This document shows, piece after piece, positions 7,721-16,812 of a DNA stretch of 39,509 bases. Under the pieces are notes generated by a model. The model ran no database searches. It had not been told where the DNA came from and saw only the letters and a program-made list of their open reading frames with translations. Made by a program: the position numbers and the translations under genes. Numbering within the stretch: the stretch's first letter is position 1; every line of letters begins with the position of its first letter. This DNA comes from a virus: positions 1-39,509 of IMG/VR virus record IMGVR_UViG_3300028925_010123; one strand, given 5' to 3'.

Positions 7721-7901
7721 AAAAAGAAAATATCATACCGATAAAGAAAGACGAGAAGCCCAAAGAAAGTGGCAAATGGAACATTATTTACGCAATAAAG
7801 AAGAAATTAAAGAAAAAGCACGACAAAGATATCGTGAACAAAAAAGAAAAGACATTTATGAAAAAAAAGTTAACGATTTGTATGGGGACATTGATATTTA
7901 A
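7713..7901 (+). CDS. Small, highly charged helical protein, 62 aa
   Basis: No firm function. Almost half the residues are Lys, Arg or Glu, with a repeating RR-x-Y / KEEIKEKARQRYREQ pattern predicting one long helix or coiled coil. Similar charged segments occur at the N-terminus of phage HNH-type proteins, but no nuclease motif is present here. GTG 7713 overlaps the methyltransferase stop by 8 bases, the same spacing as other junctions in this genome; TTG 7710 is the alternative. Its place directly after three methyltransferases could mean a DNA-binding helper, but that is a guess. Confidence 0.6.
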   Translation: MGRKRKYHTDKERREAQRKWQMEHYLRNKEEIKEKARQRYREQKRKDIYEKKVNDLYGDIDI

Positions 7902-7913
7902 TATAAGAAGGTT

Positions 7914-9281
7914 ATGAGCAAAAACGAATCACTAATACAATATGGAACATCTTTCCAATCAAAAATCATATCATCGTTATTGGTAAACAATAAGTTTATC
8001 CAAACCGTATATGATATCTTAGAAGTTAGTTACTTTGATAGTGACGCTAATAAATTTCTAATCACAGAAATCAGAAGATATTTTGACAAGTATAAAACAC
8101 CACCTACGATGGAAGCATTGAAAGTGCAGATTGATGACTTGGATAACGATGTAATGAAGACAGCAATCGTAGATAGTTTAAGAAATGCTTGGAACTTCAG
8201 AGAATCACCAGACTTGGAATTCGTTCAAGAAAAAACATTAGAGTTTTGTAAGAATCAAGTTATCAAGGGTGCAATTATGCAATCAGTTGAGTTATTGGAT
8301 ACACAAAAGTATGATGAAATCAAAGGTGTAATTGACAACGCAATGAAAGCCGGAGCCGAAAGAGATATCGGACACGAATATATGACTGGCTTTGAAGAAC
8401 GAATGAGTTCATCAACGAGAGAAACCGTAGCAACCAAATGGGATAGTATAAATGATTTAATGGAAGGTGGATTAGCAGGTGGAGAACTTGGAGTAGTAGT
8501 GGCACCAGCAGGTATTGGTAAATCGTGGACACTACAAGCAATCGGAGCAGACGCAGTCGCTAAAGGTAAAACCGTAATCCATTATACATTAGAGTTAAAT
8601 GCAGAATATGTAGGATTACGATATGATTGTATCGTAAGTGGACAACCTACTGGCAATTTACAATACTATAAAGAAGAAGTTTTAGCTAAAATAAATAAAT
8701 TAAAGGGTAATTTGATTATCAAATATTATCCAACCAGAAGTGCAAGTGTTGCAACATTGGCAGGACACCTACAACAATGTGAATTACAAGGTATAAAACC
8801 AGATATGGTATTGGTTGACTATGCAGATATTATGAAGTCTACGGTCAATTTCAAAGAAAAAAGACACCAAATTGGACACGTTTATGAAGAACTAAGAGGT
8901 ATGGCAGGAGAGTTTAACATACCGATATGGACAGCTTCACAAGCAAATCGTTCATCATTAGAGGAAGATGTGATTGACGCATCAAAAGTTTCAGAAGATT
9001 ATTCAAAAGTTATGACAGCTGATTTTATTATGAGTATGTCAAGAAAAGTGGAAGACAAGATAGCAAACACGGGTAGATTCCACGTTATTAAGAATAGATT
9101 TGGACCAGATGGATTGACCTTTCCAGCTACCATTAATACCAATACAGGTTACATTCAAATATATGAAGCCAACACTCAAGAAGGAAAGCAAGCACAAGGC
9201 AAAATGGACAATGCAGAAGAGTATATGAGAAAAACCTTAGCACAAAAAAAGAAAGACTTCGACTCAGAAGGGTTTGAATAG
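7914..9281 (+). CDS. 41: Replicative DNA helicase, T4 gp41 / DnaB-like
   Basis: Hexameric 5'-3' helicase of the replication fork. The N-terminal 150 residues form a DnaB-N-like helical domain. The RecA-like motor follows, with Walker A APAGIGKS at 197-204, the H1a-like glutamate in HYTLELNAEYV, Walker B MVLVDYAD at 298-305, and the downstream TASQANRS (H3-like) plus a C-terminal KNRFGPDG segment typical of the arginine-finger region. The 455-aa length matches gp41 (475). It is read from ATG 7914 behind a purine-rich AGAAGG. No gp61-like primase was seen in the window. Confidence 0.87.
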   Translation: MSKNESLIQYGTSFQSKIISSLLVNNKFIQTVYDILEVSYFDSDANKFLITEIRRYFDKYKTPPTMEALKVQIDDLDNDVMKTAIVDSLRNAWNFRESPDLEFVQEKTLEFCKNQVIKGAIMQSVELLDTQKYDEIKGVIDNAMKAGAERDIGHEYMTGFEERMSSSTRETVATKWDSINDLMEGGLAGGELGVVVAPAGIGKSWTLQAIGADAVAKGKTVIHYTLELNAEYVGLRYDCIVSGQPTGNLQYYKEEVLAKINKLKGNLIIKYYPTRSASVATLAGHLQQCELQGIKPDMVLVDYADIMKSTVNFKEKRHQIGHVYEELRGMAGEFNIPIWTASQANRSSLEEDVIDASKVSEDYSKVMTADFIMSMSRKVEDKIANTGRFHVIKNRFGPDGLTFPATINTNTGYIQIYEANTQEGKQAQGKMDNAEEYMRKTLAQKKKDFDSEGFE

Positions 9282-9316
9282 AACTTCAAAGAAAATCTTT
9301 CTAAAACTTCAAAGAA
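9282..9316 (+). repeat. Two 12-bp direct repeats in the leader of the reductase gene
   Basis: AACTTCAAAGAA occurs at 9282-9293 and again at 9305-9316, 23 bases apart start to start (about two helical turns), in the 118-base gap before the ribonucleotide reductase. A perfect TATAAT follows at 9324-9329, with no good -35 box. The arrangement suits activator or repressor binding next to a promoter lacking a -35. A second TATAAT lies at 9356-9361. Confidence 0.4.
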
Positions 9317-9399
9317 TTTAAAATATAATAGAATAAGATGAGTATATATTATACTTATAATAGGAACAAAAAGACAGACAAAACATAGGAGAGTTTCAA

Positions 9400-11391
9400 G
9401 TGAAATTTAAGTTATCAGAAAATTTTATCAGTAAGTATAAAAGGAAAAAAGCACCATTTGGTTTTAACGGATTAGGCGAATTAGTCTATATGAGAACATA
9501 TTCAAGACTTAAAGAAGATGGGAAGAACGAGCGTTGGTGGGAAACCGTTCAACGAGTAGTAGAGGGAACATATTCAATGCAAATGAATCACATTGAATCA
9601 CACCAATTAGGTTGGAATCCTTGGCAAGCACAGAAATCTGCACAAGATATGTATGATAGAATATTCAATATGAAATTCTTACCACCAGGTCGTGGTTTAT
9701 GGGCTATGGGAACAGCAATCACAGAAGAAAAAGGATTGTATGCAGCACTAAACAATTGTGCTTTTGTATCAACGAAAACACTTAAAGAAGATTTAGCAAA
9801 ACCATTTTGTTTCTTAATGGACGCCTCAATGTTAGGAGTTGGAGTAGGATTTGATACTAAAGGAGCGGGGGAAGTTCTCGTTAAAGAGATTGATAAGAAA
9901 AGAGATTCAGTTACATTTGAAATACCAGATACTCGTGAGGGTTGGGTAGAATCACTTAGACTTTTATTAGAAAGTTACTTTCACGGAACACAAAGAGTTG
10001 AGTTTGATTATTCATTAGTTAGACCAGCAGGAGAGCCAATCAAGGGCTTTGGTGGTGTATCAAGTGGACACGAACCATTAGAAGAAGTTCACGAAGATAT
10101 CAGAAAAGTATTAGAGGGTAATGCAGGAAATCCAATTACAATAACAACAATCGTAGATATAATGAATTTGATTGGTAAATGTGTTGTAGCAGGTAATGTT
10201 AGACGAACAGCAGAAATTGTATTCGGTGACCCTGATTCAGATGAATACTTAGATTTAAAGAATTATAAAGTAAATCCACATAGAGACCAATATGGTTGGA
10301 CTTCAAACAATTCAGTATTTGCAGAACTCGGTATGGATTATACCGAAATAGCAAAAAGAATTGTAGATAATGGAGAACCTGGTCTTGCTTGGTTAGAAAA
10401 TATGAGACATTATTCAAGAATGAAAAATGGTGGTGATAACAAAGACCATAGAGTAATGGGTGGTAATCCTTGTTTAGAACAATCACTTGAATCATATGAG
10501 TTATGTTGTTTAGTGGAAACATTTCCAGACAACCACGATTCATTTGAGGATTATCAAAGAACATTAAAATATGCTTATTTGTATGCAAAAACCGTGACAT
10601 TAGGAAGAACACATTGGTCAGATACCAACAGAGTTATGTTGAGAAATAGACGAATAGGTTGTTCAGTAAGTGGTGTCGCACAATTTATAACTAATCGTGG
10701 TTTAGATACTTTAAAGAATTGGTTAGAAGATGGATATGATACAATACAAGAATGGGATAAGATGTATAGTGATTGGTTCGCAGTTCCAAGAAGTATTAAA
10801 ACAACATCAGTAAAACCAAGTGGTACGGTTTCTCTATTAGCAGGAGCAACACCTGGTTTACATTATCCAGAATCAAGATTCTATACAAGAAGAATTAGAA
10901 TATCAGTTAATTCAGAACTAATAGAACCATTAAATAAAGCAGGTTACACGATAGAGCCAGCATTCGGTTCAGAAGACTCAACATTAGTTGTTGAGGTGCC
11001 AGTAGATGTCGGTGAAGGAATAAGAACTGCAAAAGATTTATCAATATGGGAACAATTTAGTTTGGCTGCATTTATGCAACGACATTGGGCAGATAACCAA
11101 GTTAGTTGTACTGCAACATTTGACCCTGAAACAGAAGGTCAAGAGATACCGCATGTATTGAATTATTATCAATATCATTTAAAAGGTATATCGTTACTAC
11201 CAAGACACGATTGGGGAGCATATCCACAAATGCCTTATGAAGCTATTGATGAAAAGACATACAATAAGAATGTTAAAAAACTTGGTAAATTATCATTTGG
11301 TGTGATTAAGAACGAAGAAGCAGAAGTTGATAAGTTTTGTAACAATGATTCTTGTGAATTACCAGGTTTACCAGATGTAGAAGAAAATTAG
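9400..11391 (+). CDS. nrdJ: Class II (adenosylcobalamin-dependent) ribonucleotide reductase
   Basis: Makes deoxyribonucleotides from ribonucleotides using a coenzyme-B12 radical. The monomeric RTPR-type layout is visible. The substrate-site cysteine pair is Cys120 (ALNNCAFVS) and Cys369/370 (YELCCLVE), the radical Cys358 and Glu360 lie in GGNPCLEQS, and the C-terminal CxxxxC shuttle pair is Cys647/Cys652. The 663-aa length is a little shorter than Lactobacillus RTPR (739). No small subunit gene is near, as expected for class II. GTG 9400 is supported by AGGAGAG at 9387-9393. T4 itself uses a class I enzyme, so this phage depends on the host for B12 but not for oxygen. Confidence 0.88.
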   Translation: MKFKLSENFISKYKRKKAPFGFNGLGELVYMRTYSRLKEDGKNERWWETVQRVVEGTYSMQMNHIESHQLGWNPWQAQKSAQDMYDRIFNMKFLPPGRGLWAMGTAITEEKGLYAALNNCAFVSTKTLKEDLAKPFCFLMDASMLGVGVGFDTKGAGEVLVKEIDKKRDSVTFEIPDTREGWVESLRLLLESYFHGTQRVEFDYSLVRPAGEPIKGFGGVSSGHEPLEEVHEDIRKVLEGNAGNPITITTIVDIMNLIGKCVVAGNVRRTAEIVFGDPDSDEYLDLKNYKVNPHRDQYGWTSNNSVFAELGMDYTEIAKRIVDNGEPGLAWLENMRHYSRMKNGGDNKDHRVMGGNPCLEQSLESYELCCLVETFPDNHDSFEDYQRTLKYAYLYAKTVTLGRTHWSDTNRVMLRNRRIGCSVSGVAQFITNRGLDTLKNWLEDGYDTIQEWDKMYSDWFAVPRSIKTTSVKPSGTVSLLAGATPGLHYPESRFYTRRIRISVNSELIEPLNKAGYTIEPAFGSEDSTLVVEVPVDVGEGIRTAKDLSIWEQFSLAAFMQRHWADNQVSCTATFDPETEGQEIPHVLNYYQYHLKGISLLPRHDWGAYPQMPYEAIDEKTYNKNVKKLGKLSFGVIKNEEAEVDKFCNNDSCELPGLPDVEEN

Positions 11392-11407
11392 ATTTCTTAC
11401 AGGCAAG

Positions 11408-11433
11408 CAACACACCTGGATAAAAATGTGTTG
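11408..11433 (+). promoter_or_regulatory. Hairpin and possible weak promoter before the receptor gene
   Basis: CAACACA (11408-11414) pairs over 7 bp with TGTGTTG (11427-11433) around a 12-base loop, in the 66-base gap between reductase and receptor genes. No T tract follows. A weak promoter reading (CTTACA at 11396-11401, 17 bases, GATAAA at 11419-11424) overlaps it, so the stem could be a weak terminator or an operator-like dyad. Either would set the receptor gene apart as its own unit. Confidence 0.35.
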
Positions 11434-11457
11434 TCAACAAAAATAAGGAGAATGATT

Positions 11458-14199
11458 ATGAATTATCGTAATCTTTTAGCATCACTATTGTTAATGTGTG
11501 GATTGTTTGCTCAATCTATTCACGGAACAATTGTTGATGTGAACTCAAAGCCCTTGAATGGAGCAAATGTTGTTGTTGTTGGAACTAACTTAGGTGGAAT
11601 ATCAGATGAAAGCGGTACATTTCACATTGATTTAAGTTCTGGAACATATGACATAACAGTTTCTTTCATAGGGTATTCATCAATGACTAAATCAGTTGTT
11701 GTTGGTGAGAAAATGTCTACATTGGAATTTGTCTTAGAACAAAACTTTGTAGTCCTTTCAGATGTTGAGGTATTAGCTTCTAGAGCATCTCAACAAACAC
11801 CGGTAGCCTTCACTAATGTTTCAAAAGAAGATTTGGAATTAAGACTTGGTTCACAAGACCTTCCAATGATTCTTAACACAACACCAAGTGTTTACGCTAC
11901 ACAACAAGGTGGTGGTGCGGGTGATGCTCGTATCAACATTCGTGGTTTTAATCAAAGAAACATCGCAGTAATGATAAACGGAGTACCACAAAACGATATG
12001 GAAAATGGTTGGGTATACTGGTCTAATTGGGACGGAGTTGGAGACACAGCTGCTTCAATACAAGTTCAAAGAGGACTATCAGCAGTAAACTTAGCAACGC
12101 CATCAATCGGTGGAACAATGAATGTCTTAACTGACCCAACTGCCTTTGAAAAAGGTGGTAAGTTCAAACAAGAAGCAGGAGAAGGTGGTTTTCTTAAAAC
12201 TATGTTCAACTACAATACTGGTCTTATGTTTAATGACAAGTTAGCTTTGAGTGGAACTATTGTTCGTAAAACAGGTGATGGACTTGTTAACGGAACGTGG
12301 ACTGACGCTTGGGCATACAACTTGGGAGCAAGTTTTGCAGTAAGTGACAAACAACGTTTTGAATTATATGCAATTGGTGCACCACAAAGACACGGACAAA
12401 ATCTATACAAGCAAAATATCGCTACTTACTCACAAGAGTTAGCTGGTGATGTTGACGGATACGATACTGACGCTTTCGCAGAAGGTGAAAAGTTCGAAAC
12501 CGAAGCAGGTAGATTGTTCAATCAAAATGTCGCACCTATTGACCCATCATATACAGGTGAACAATACTGGTATATGTATGGAGCAAACACAACTAAGAGA
12601 TATAGTTCAACTTTCTTAAATGAAAGAGAAAACTATTTCCATAAACCATTGGTTAACTTAAACCATTTCCTAGAATTAAATGACAAAACTCGTATGAGTT
12701 CAGTTGTTTATTGGAGTGGTGGTTCAGGTGGTGGAACAGGAACTTACGGAAGTGTATCAAGAATGCCAGCAGTTGAAGGCCAGAAATGGTACGCATCTTC
12801 GCCGTGGACTTGGGATTGGAATGCTGAAATAGCACAAAATTCTGACAATGTGGATGAAAACTTCTCAACTGATGAAAATCGTTCAACAGGAATACTTCGT
12901 AATTCTATCAATCGTCAAGATACATATGGTTTGATTAGTAAATTAAACTTTATTGTAAATGATGAATTAGAACTACAAATGGGTATTGACTGGAGAGCAG
13001 CAACTATTGAACACGCTAGAGAAGTTCGTGATTTATTAGGTGGTGATTATTATGTTGACTATTCAGACGACAACTTTGAAGAAGGTAAAGTCGTTCGTTT
13101 AGGAGACGAGATAGCATACCACAATGATACAACTGTAGATTGGTTAGGTGGATTTGTTCAAGCAAATTACACTACTGACAAGATGAACATTTATGGAATG
13201 GGTGGACTATCAAGTATAGAATACTCTTACCAAGACCACTTCACAGTGGAAGATGAAGTCATCACAGCAGACCCAATTTCAACATACCAAGTTAAAGGTG
13301 GAGTAATGTATAATGTCAATGATGATTTAAGTGTATTTTTCAATACAGGAATGGTTGAGAAAGCACCTATTATGGACAATGTAATTTACTTTGACGGAAC
13401 TGTAGCAACAGACCCAGCAAATGAGAAATTTTTGCATAATGAGTTTGGTGTAAATTACAAGTTCGGTAAACTTGGATTAAATGCAAGTGCTTATAACACA
13501 GATTGGCAAGATAGAAACTTGACTAAGTCAGTAACGACTGGTCAAGGAGATTCAGGTGATACTGATGTTATCTTCCTAACAGGTGTTAATCAAAAGCATT
13601 CAGGTATAGAACTTGAAACTAACTATATGGTAAATGATATGTTAGATTTAATGTTCGTAGCATCTTTCGGTAATTGGAAATTTGATGGTGACGCCAACGG
13701 AAATTATCAGGAAACTGAATATAATGACGCAGGCCAAGCAATTGGATACCAAACAACTGAATACGCTTACGCACTTGACGGATTGTATGTGGGAGATATG
13801 CCACAAACATCTTATATATTAGGAGTAACTCTTAAACCTATCAAGGATTTGAGTATACAAGCAATACATAAAATGTATGACAAAAACTACTCTGACTGGT
13901 CGCCATCAGCTCGTGAATTTGACGGGACTAATGATGACGCAGACAGAAGTCAAGTTTGGGAAGCACCAAGCTATAACAGACTTGATTTACATATGTCTTA
14001 TAAACTTCCAAAAGTCAAAGACTTGGATATGATGCTAACCGCACATATTTTCAATGTTCTTGATGAAGTTTATGTACAAGACGCAGTCGATAATAGTCAA
14101 TACAACGGTTTTGGTTCTAAAGTACACGCAGCACACAACGCTGAAGTATTCTTAGGAACACCAAGATACGCAAATATTGGATTATCTATTGGATTCTAA
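11458..14199 (+). CDS. TonB-dependent outer-membrane receptor (phage-encoded)
   Basis: A complete 913-aa outer-membrane transporter. Order: signal peptide (residues 1-18/19, cleavage after LFA or LFAQ), carboxypeptidase-regulatory-like beta domain (about 20-100, with GTIVDVNSKPLNGANVVVVG and VSFIGY), plug domain (about 105-230, with INIRGFNQRNIAVMINGVPQ and GGTMNVL), then a long beta-barrel rich in alternating aromatic strands, ending in Phe as outer-membrane assembly prefers. In cells such proteins import siderophores, B12 or glycans with TonB energy. ATG 11458 is chosen because AAGGAG (11445-11450) lies 7 bases upstream; ATG 11452 is too close. Codons look richer in C and G at third positions than in neighbouring genes, suggesting host origin. 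It lies between reductase and polymerase, flanked by hairpins, like a moron cassette. Confidence 0.9.
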   Translation: MNYRNLLASLLLMCGLFAQSIHGTIVDVNSKPLNGANVVVVGTNLGGISDESGTFHIDLSSGTYDITVSFIGYSSMTKSVVVGEKMSTLEFVLEQNFVVLSDVEVLASRASQQTPVAFTNVSKEDLELRLGSQDLPMILNTTPSVYATQQGGGAGDARINIRGFNQRNIAVMINGVPQNDMENGWVYWSNWDGVGDTAASIQVQRGLSAVNLATPSIGGTMNVLTDPTAFEKGGKFKQEAGEGGFLKTMFNYNTGLMFNDKLALSGTIVRKTGDGLVNGTWTDAWAYNLGASFAVSDKQRFELYAIGAPQRHGQNLYKQNIATYSQELAGDVDGYDTDAFAEGEKFETEAGRLFNQNVAPIDPSYTGEQYWYMYGANTTKRYSSTFLNERENYFHKPLVNLNHFLELNDKTRMSSVVYWSGGSGGGTGTYGSVSRMPAVEGQKWYASSPWTWDWNAEIAQNSDNVDENFSTDENRSTGILRNSINRQDTYGLISKLNFIVNDELELQMGIDWRAATIEHAREVRDLLGGDYYVDYSDDNFEEGKVVRLGDEIAYHNDTTVDWLGGFVQANYTTDKMNIYGMGGLSSIEYSYQDHFTVEDEVITADPISTYQVKGGVMYNVNDDLSVFFNTGMVEKAPIMDNVIYFDGTVATDPANEKFLHNEFGVNYKFGKLGLNASAYNTDWQDRNLTKSVTTGQGDSGDTDVIFLTGVNQKHSGIELETNYMVNDMLDLMFVASFGNWKFDGDANGNYQETEYNDAGQAIGYQTTEYAYALDGLYVGDMPQTSYILGVTLKPIKDLSIQAIHKMYDKNYSDWSPSAREFDGTNDDADRSQVWEAPSYNRLDLHMSYKLPKVKDLDMMLTAHIFNVLDEVYVQDAVDNSQYNGFGSKVHAAHNAEVFLGTPRYANIGLSIGF

Positions 14200-14200
14200 T

Positions 14201-14237
14201 TAGTTATTGGGGCGAATTAATTTTCGCCCCTAACTAA
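14201..14237 (+). terminator. Terminator-like hairpin after the receptor gene
   Basis: TTAGTTA (14201-14207) pairs with TAACTAA (14231-14237) and GGGGCGAA (14209-14216) with TTCGCCCC (14223-14230), leaving a TTAATT loop and a one-base bulge: 15 bp in all, two bases after the stop. A runs rather than T runs follow on the + strand, so it is a strong stem without the usual U tract. It separates the receptor from the polymerase promoter just downstream. Confidence 0.6.
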
Positions 14238-14246
14238 AAAAAATAC

Positions 14247-14275
14247 TTGACATTAACAAAATTAATTTGTATATT
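14247..14275 (+). promoter_or_regulatory. Sigma70-type promoter for the DNA polymerase gene
   Basis: TTGACA at 14247-14252, 17 bases, TATATT at 14270-14275: the same boxes and spacing as 621-649, with a matching ATTA after the -35. It starts transcription about 30 bases before the TTG start of the polymerase, making polymerase and downstream replisome genes independent of the receptor gene. Confidence 0.75.
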
Positions 14276-14310
14276 TATATACAGAGAGTTAAAACCTAAA
14301 GGAGTTATAT

Positions 14311-16812
14311 TTGTATCAAAATCTATGGTATGATGTTCGTAAGAACAAAATGCATTTGTGGGATGATTTAAAAGGTTATCTACAAATACCATACAGAAAG
14401 TATGCCTATGTCAAAGATTCATCTGGACAACACATTAGTCTATATGGTGATAAATTGAAGAGGGTTACTTCATTCGATAAAGATGACCCAACACTACACG
14501 AATCAGATATTCCACCAATGACAAGATTCTTGGTTGACCAATATGGAGATTCAGATGAAGTATCAACAGGACATAGAGTTATGTTCTTTGATATTGAAGT
14601 AGAAGTAACTGAGGGATTCCCTGATGTTCAGAAAGCATACAATCCAATTACATCAATCGCATTATATGATTGTACAACAGAAAAGTATTTTACATATTGT
14701 TTTGACCCACACGAAAGAATTGAAAGTTACAAGAAAGGTAATGAAGAAGTAAAATTTTACAAAACAGAATATGAAATGTTAAACAAGTTTTATCAAAAGT
14801 ATATGGAGATACAGCCAACAATCATTAGTGGTTGGAACTCGGAGTTCTTTGATATTCCTTATCTATATAATAGAGCAGTTAGGGTATTGGGGCATAGTGT
14901 GGCAAAACTACTATCACCAATATCTAAAGTTATTTATTCTGATTACAAAAAGAAACATAATATAGTGGGTGTATCATCATTAGATTATTTACAACTATAT
15001 AGACAATTTACATTTACTCAACAATCAAGTTATCGTTTGGACTATATTGGCGAAATTGAAGTCGGTATGAAAAAGGTTTCCTATGAGGGAACTCTTAATG
15101 ATTTATACGACAATGACTTACAGACATTTATAGATTATAATATCCGAGATGTAAAAATCTTGGTTGAATTAGATAGTAAATTAGACTTAATTGAGATTGC
15201 TAGAGGTATTTCACACTTAGGACATACACCTTATGAAGATGTTAATATGTCATCAAGGTGGTTAGAGGGTGCTATATTGGTATATTTAAAAAAGATTGGA
15301 GTGATATCGCCAAATAAACCACCAAGACCAAAGAAATTAAATGATGAGAAGTTCGCAGGAGCTTATGTTCAAGACCCACAATCTGGCAAACACGATTGGG
15401 TTTATGATTTAGATATCACGAGTATGTATCCAAGTGTTATTCGTTCATTAAATGTTTCACCAGAAACTAAAGTCGGTAAGGTTGAGGGTTGGAATCCAGA
15501 ACAATTTATAAAATCAACCAACAAAAAAACTTATTCCCTTATGAATAAACAAGGTAAAGAAGTCGGTAAGATGACTGAAACCGAATTAAAAGATTATTTT
15601 GATAACGCAAAAGTATCGATAGCATCCAACGGAGTAATGTACAGAACAGATAAACAAGGATTGATTCCAGCACTATTAACAAAGTGGTTCAATGAACGAG
15701 TAGAGATGAGAAAACTTGTTAAAAAATATAATGAACAGGGAGATAAAGCAAAGGAAGAATATTTTGATAGAAGACAATATATTCAGAAAATTATTCTAAA
15801 CTCATTGTATGGTGTATTGGGATTACCAGTATTTAGATTCTATGATTTAGATAATGCAGAAGCCACTACATTAACAGGCCAATCATTGATTAAATTTAGT
15901 AAAAAGATTACAAACCATTTCTACAATAATGAACTCGGAACCAATGAAGACTATGTTATCTATATTGATACAGACTCTATTTTTGCATCAGCAGTTCCAT
16001 TGATTAAAAAAAGATTTCCAGACCAAGAATTATCAGAAACAATGATGACACAAAGAATTATGGAAATTTGTCAAGAAGTTCAAGATTATTTAAATACGAG
16101 TTATCATTACTTTGCTAAGAAATTTTGTAATGTAGATGAACACGTGTTTGATATTAAACAAGAGGTAATCGCAAAGACAGGTTTATTCGTAACGAAGAAA
16201 CGATATGGATTACGAATCATTAATGACGCAGGTAGAAAAGTAAATAAGATTCACGTTAAAGGATTGGATACGGTTCGTAGTAATTTTGCAGTCGCTATGA
16301 AAGATTTATTATCAAAAGTATTAGATGATATATTAGCAGATGTTCCAAAGGAAAAGATTGACGAACGAGTATCATTGTTCAAAAGAAATATGCACAATCT
16401 ATCTTATGAGGTAATGGCAAATCCTATCGGAGTAAAAGGTATTGGTAAATATATTTCCAGAGATTCAGAAACATCATTTGCTAAATACAAAAAGGGTGCG
16501 CCAGTCCACGTTAAAGCAGCAATCAATTACAATTCATTGATTGACCATTGGTATGAGGGTAAACGATATGAAAAGATATCTAACGGAACAAAGATAAGGT
16601 GGGTGTATTTGAAAGAGAATTCATTTGGATTTGACGCAATTGCATTCAAAGGACACGAAGACCCACGAGAAATATTAGAATTGATTAAAAACCATATAGA
16701 CCACAACAAAATGTATGAACAAGCTATGAGTAAGAAACTCGGTATGTTTTATAAAGCAATGCATTGGGGTGGTGTAGAAGATAAGACAACATCAATGAAT
16801 AGGTTTTTTTAA
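14311..16812 (+). CDS. 43: DNA polymerase, family B, T4 gp43-like
   Basis: Replicative polymerase with proofreading exonuclease. Exonuclease motif I is FFDIEVE (Asp94, Glu96); further exo residues lie in SGWNSEFFDIPYL (about 173-185) and DYNIRDVKIL (about 275-284). Polymerase motif A is DLDITSMYPS (366-375), motif B KIILNSLYGVLG (493-504), motif C YIDTDS (551-556). Length 833 aa is near T4 gp43 (898), so the protein is intact, with no intein at the usual sites. TTG 14311 is the start, backed by AAAGGAG at 14298-14304 six bases upstream and by the promoter at 14247. The stop overlaps the next ATG by one base. Confidence 0.92.
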   Translation: MYQNLWYDVRKNKMHLWDDLKGYLQIPYRKYAYVKDSSGQHISLYGDKLKRVTSFDKDDPTLHESDIPPMTRFLVDQYGDSDEVSTGHRVMFFDIEVEVTEGFPDVQKAYNPITSIALYDCTTEKYFTYCFDPHERIESYKKGNEEVKFYKTEYEMLNKFYQKYMEIQPTIISGWNSEFFDIPYLYNRAVRVLGHSVAKLLSPISKVIYSDYKKKHNIVGVSSLDYLQLYRQFTFTQQSSYRLDYIGEIEVGMKKVSYEGTLNDLYDNDLQTFIDYNIRDVKILVELDSKLDLIEIARGISHLGHTPYEDVNMSSRWLEGAILVYLKKIGVISPNKPPRPKKLNDEKFAGAYVQDPQSGKHDWVYDLDITSMYPSVIRSLNVSPETKVGKVEGWNPEQFIKSTNKKTYSLMNKQGKEVGKMTETELKDYFDNAKVSIASNGVMYRTDKQGLIPALLTKWFNERVEMRKLVKKYNEQGDKAKEEYFDRRQYIQKIILNSLYGVLGLPVFRFYDLDNAEATTLTGQSLIKFSKKITNHFYNNELGTNEDYVIYIDTDSIFASAVPLIKKRFPDQELSETMMTQRIMEICQEVQDYLNTSYHYFAKKFCNVDEHVFDIKQEVIAKTGLFVTKKRYGLRIINDAGRKVNKIHVKGLDTVRSNFAVAMKDLLSKVLDDILADVPKEKIDERVSLFKRNMHNLSYEVMANPIGVKGIGKYISRDSETSFAKYKKGAPVHVKAAINYNSLIDHWYEGKRYEKISNGTKIRWVYLKENSFGFDAIAFKGHEDPREILELIKNHIDHNKMYEQAMSKKLGMFYKAMHWGGVEDKTTSMNRFF

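Noticed and set aside
11458-11514. Lipoprotein reading of the receptor's signal peptide
   Set aside because: The Cys at residue 14 is preceded by Met, which does not fit a lipobox, and the mature part starts normally after LFAQ.
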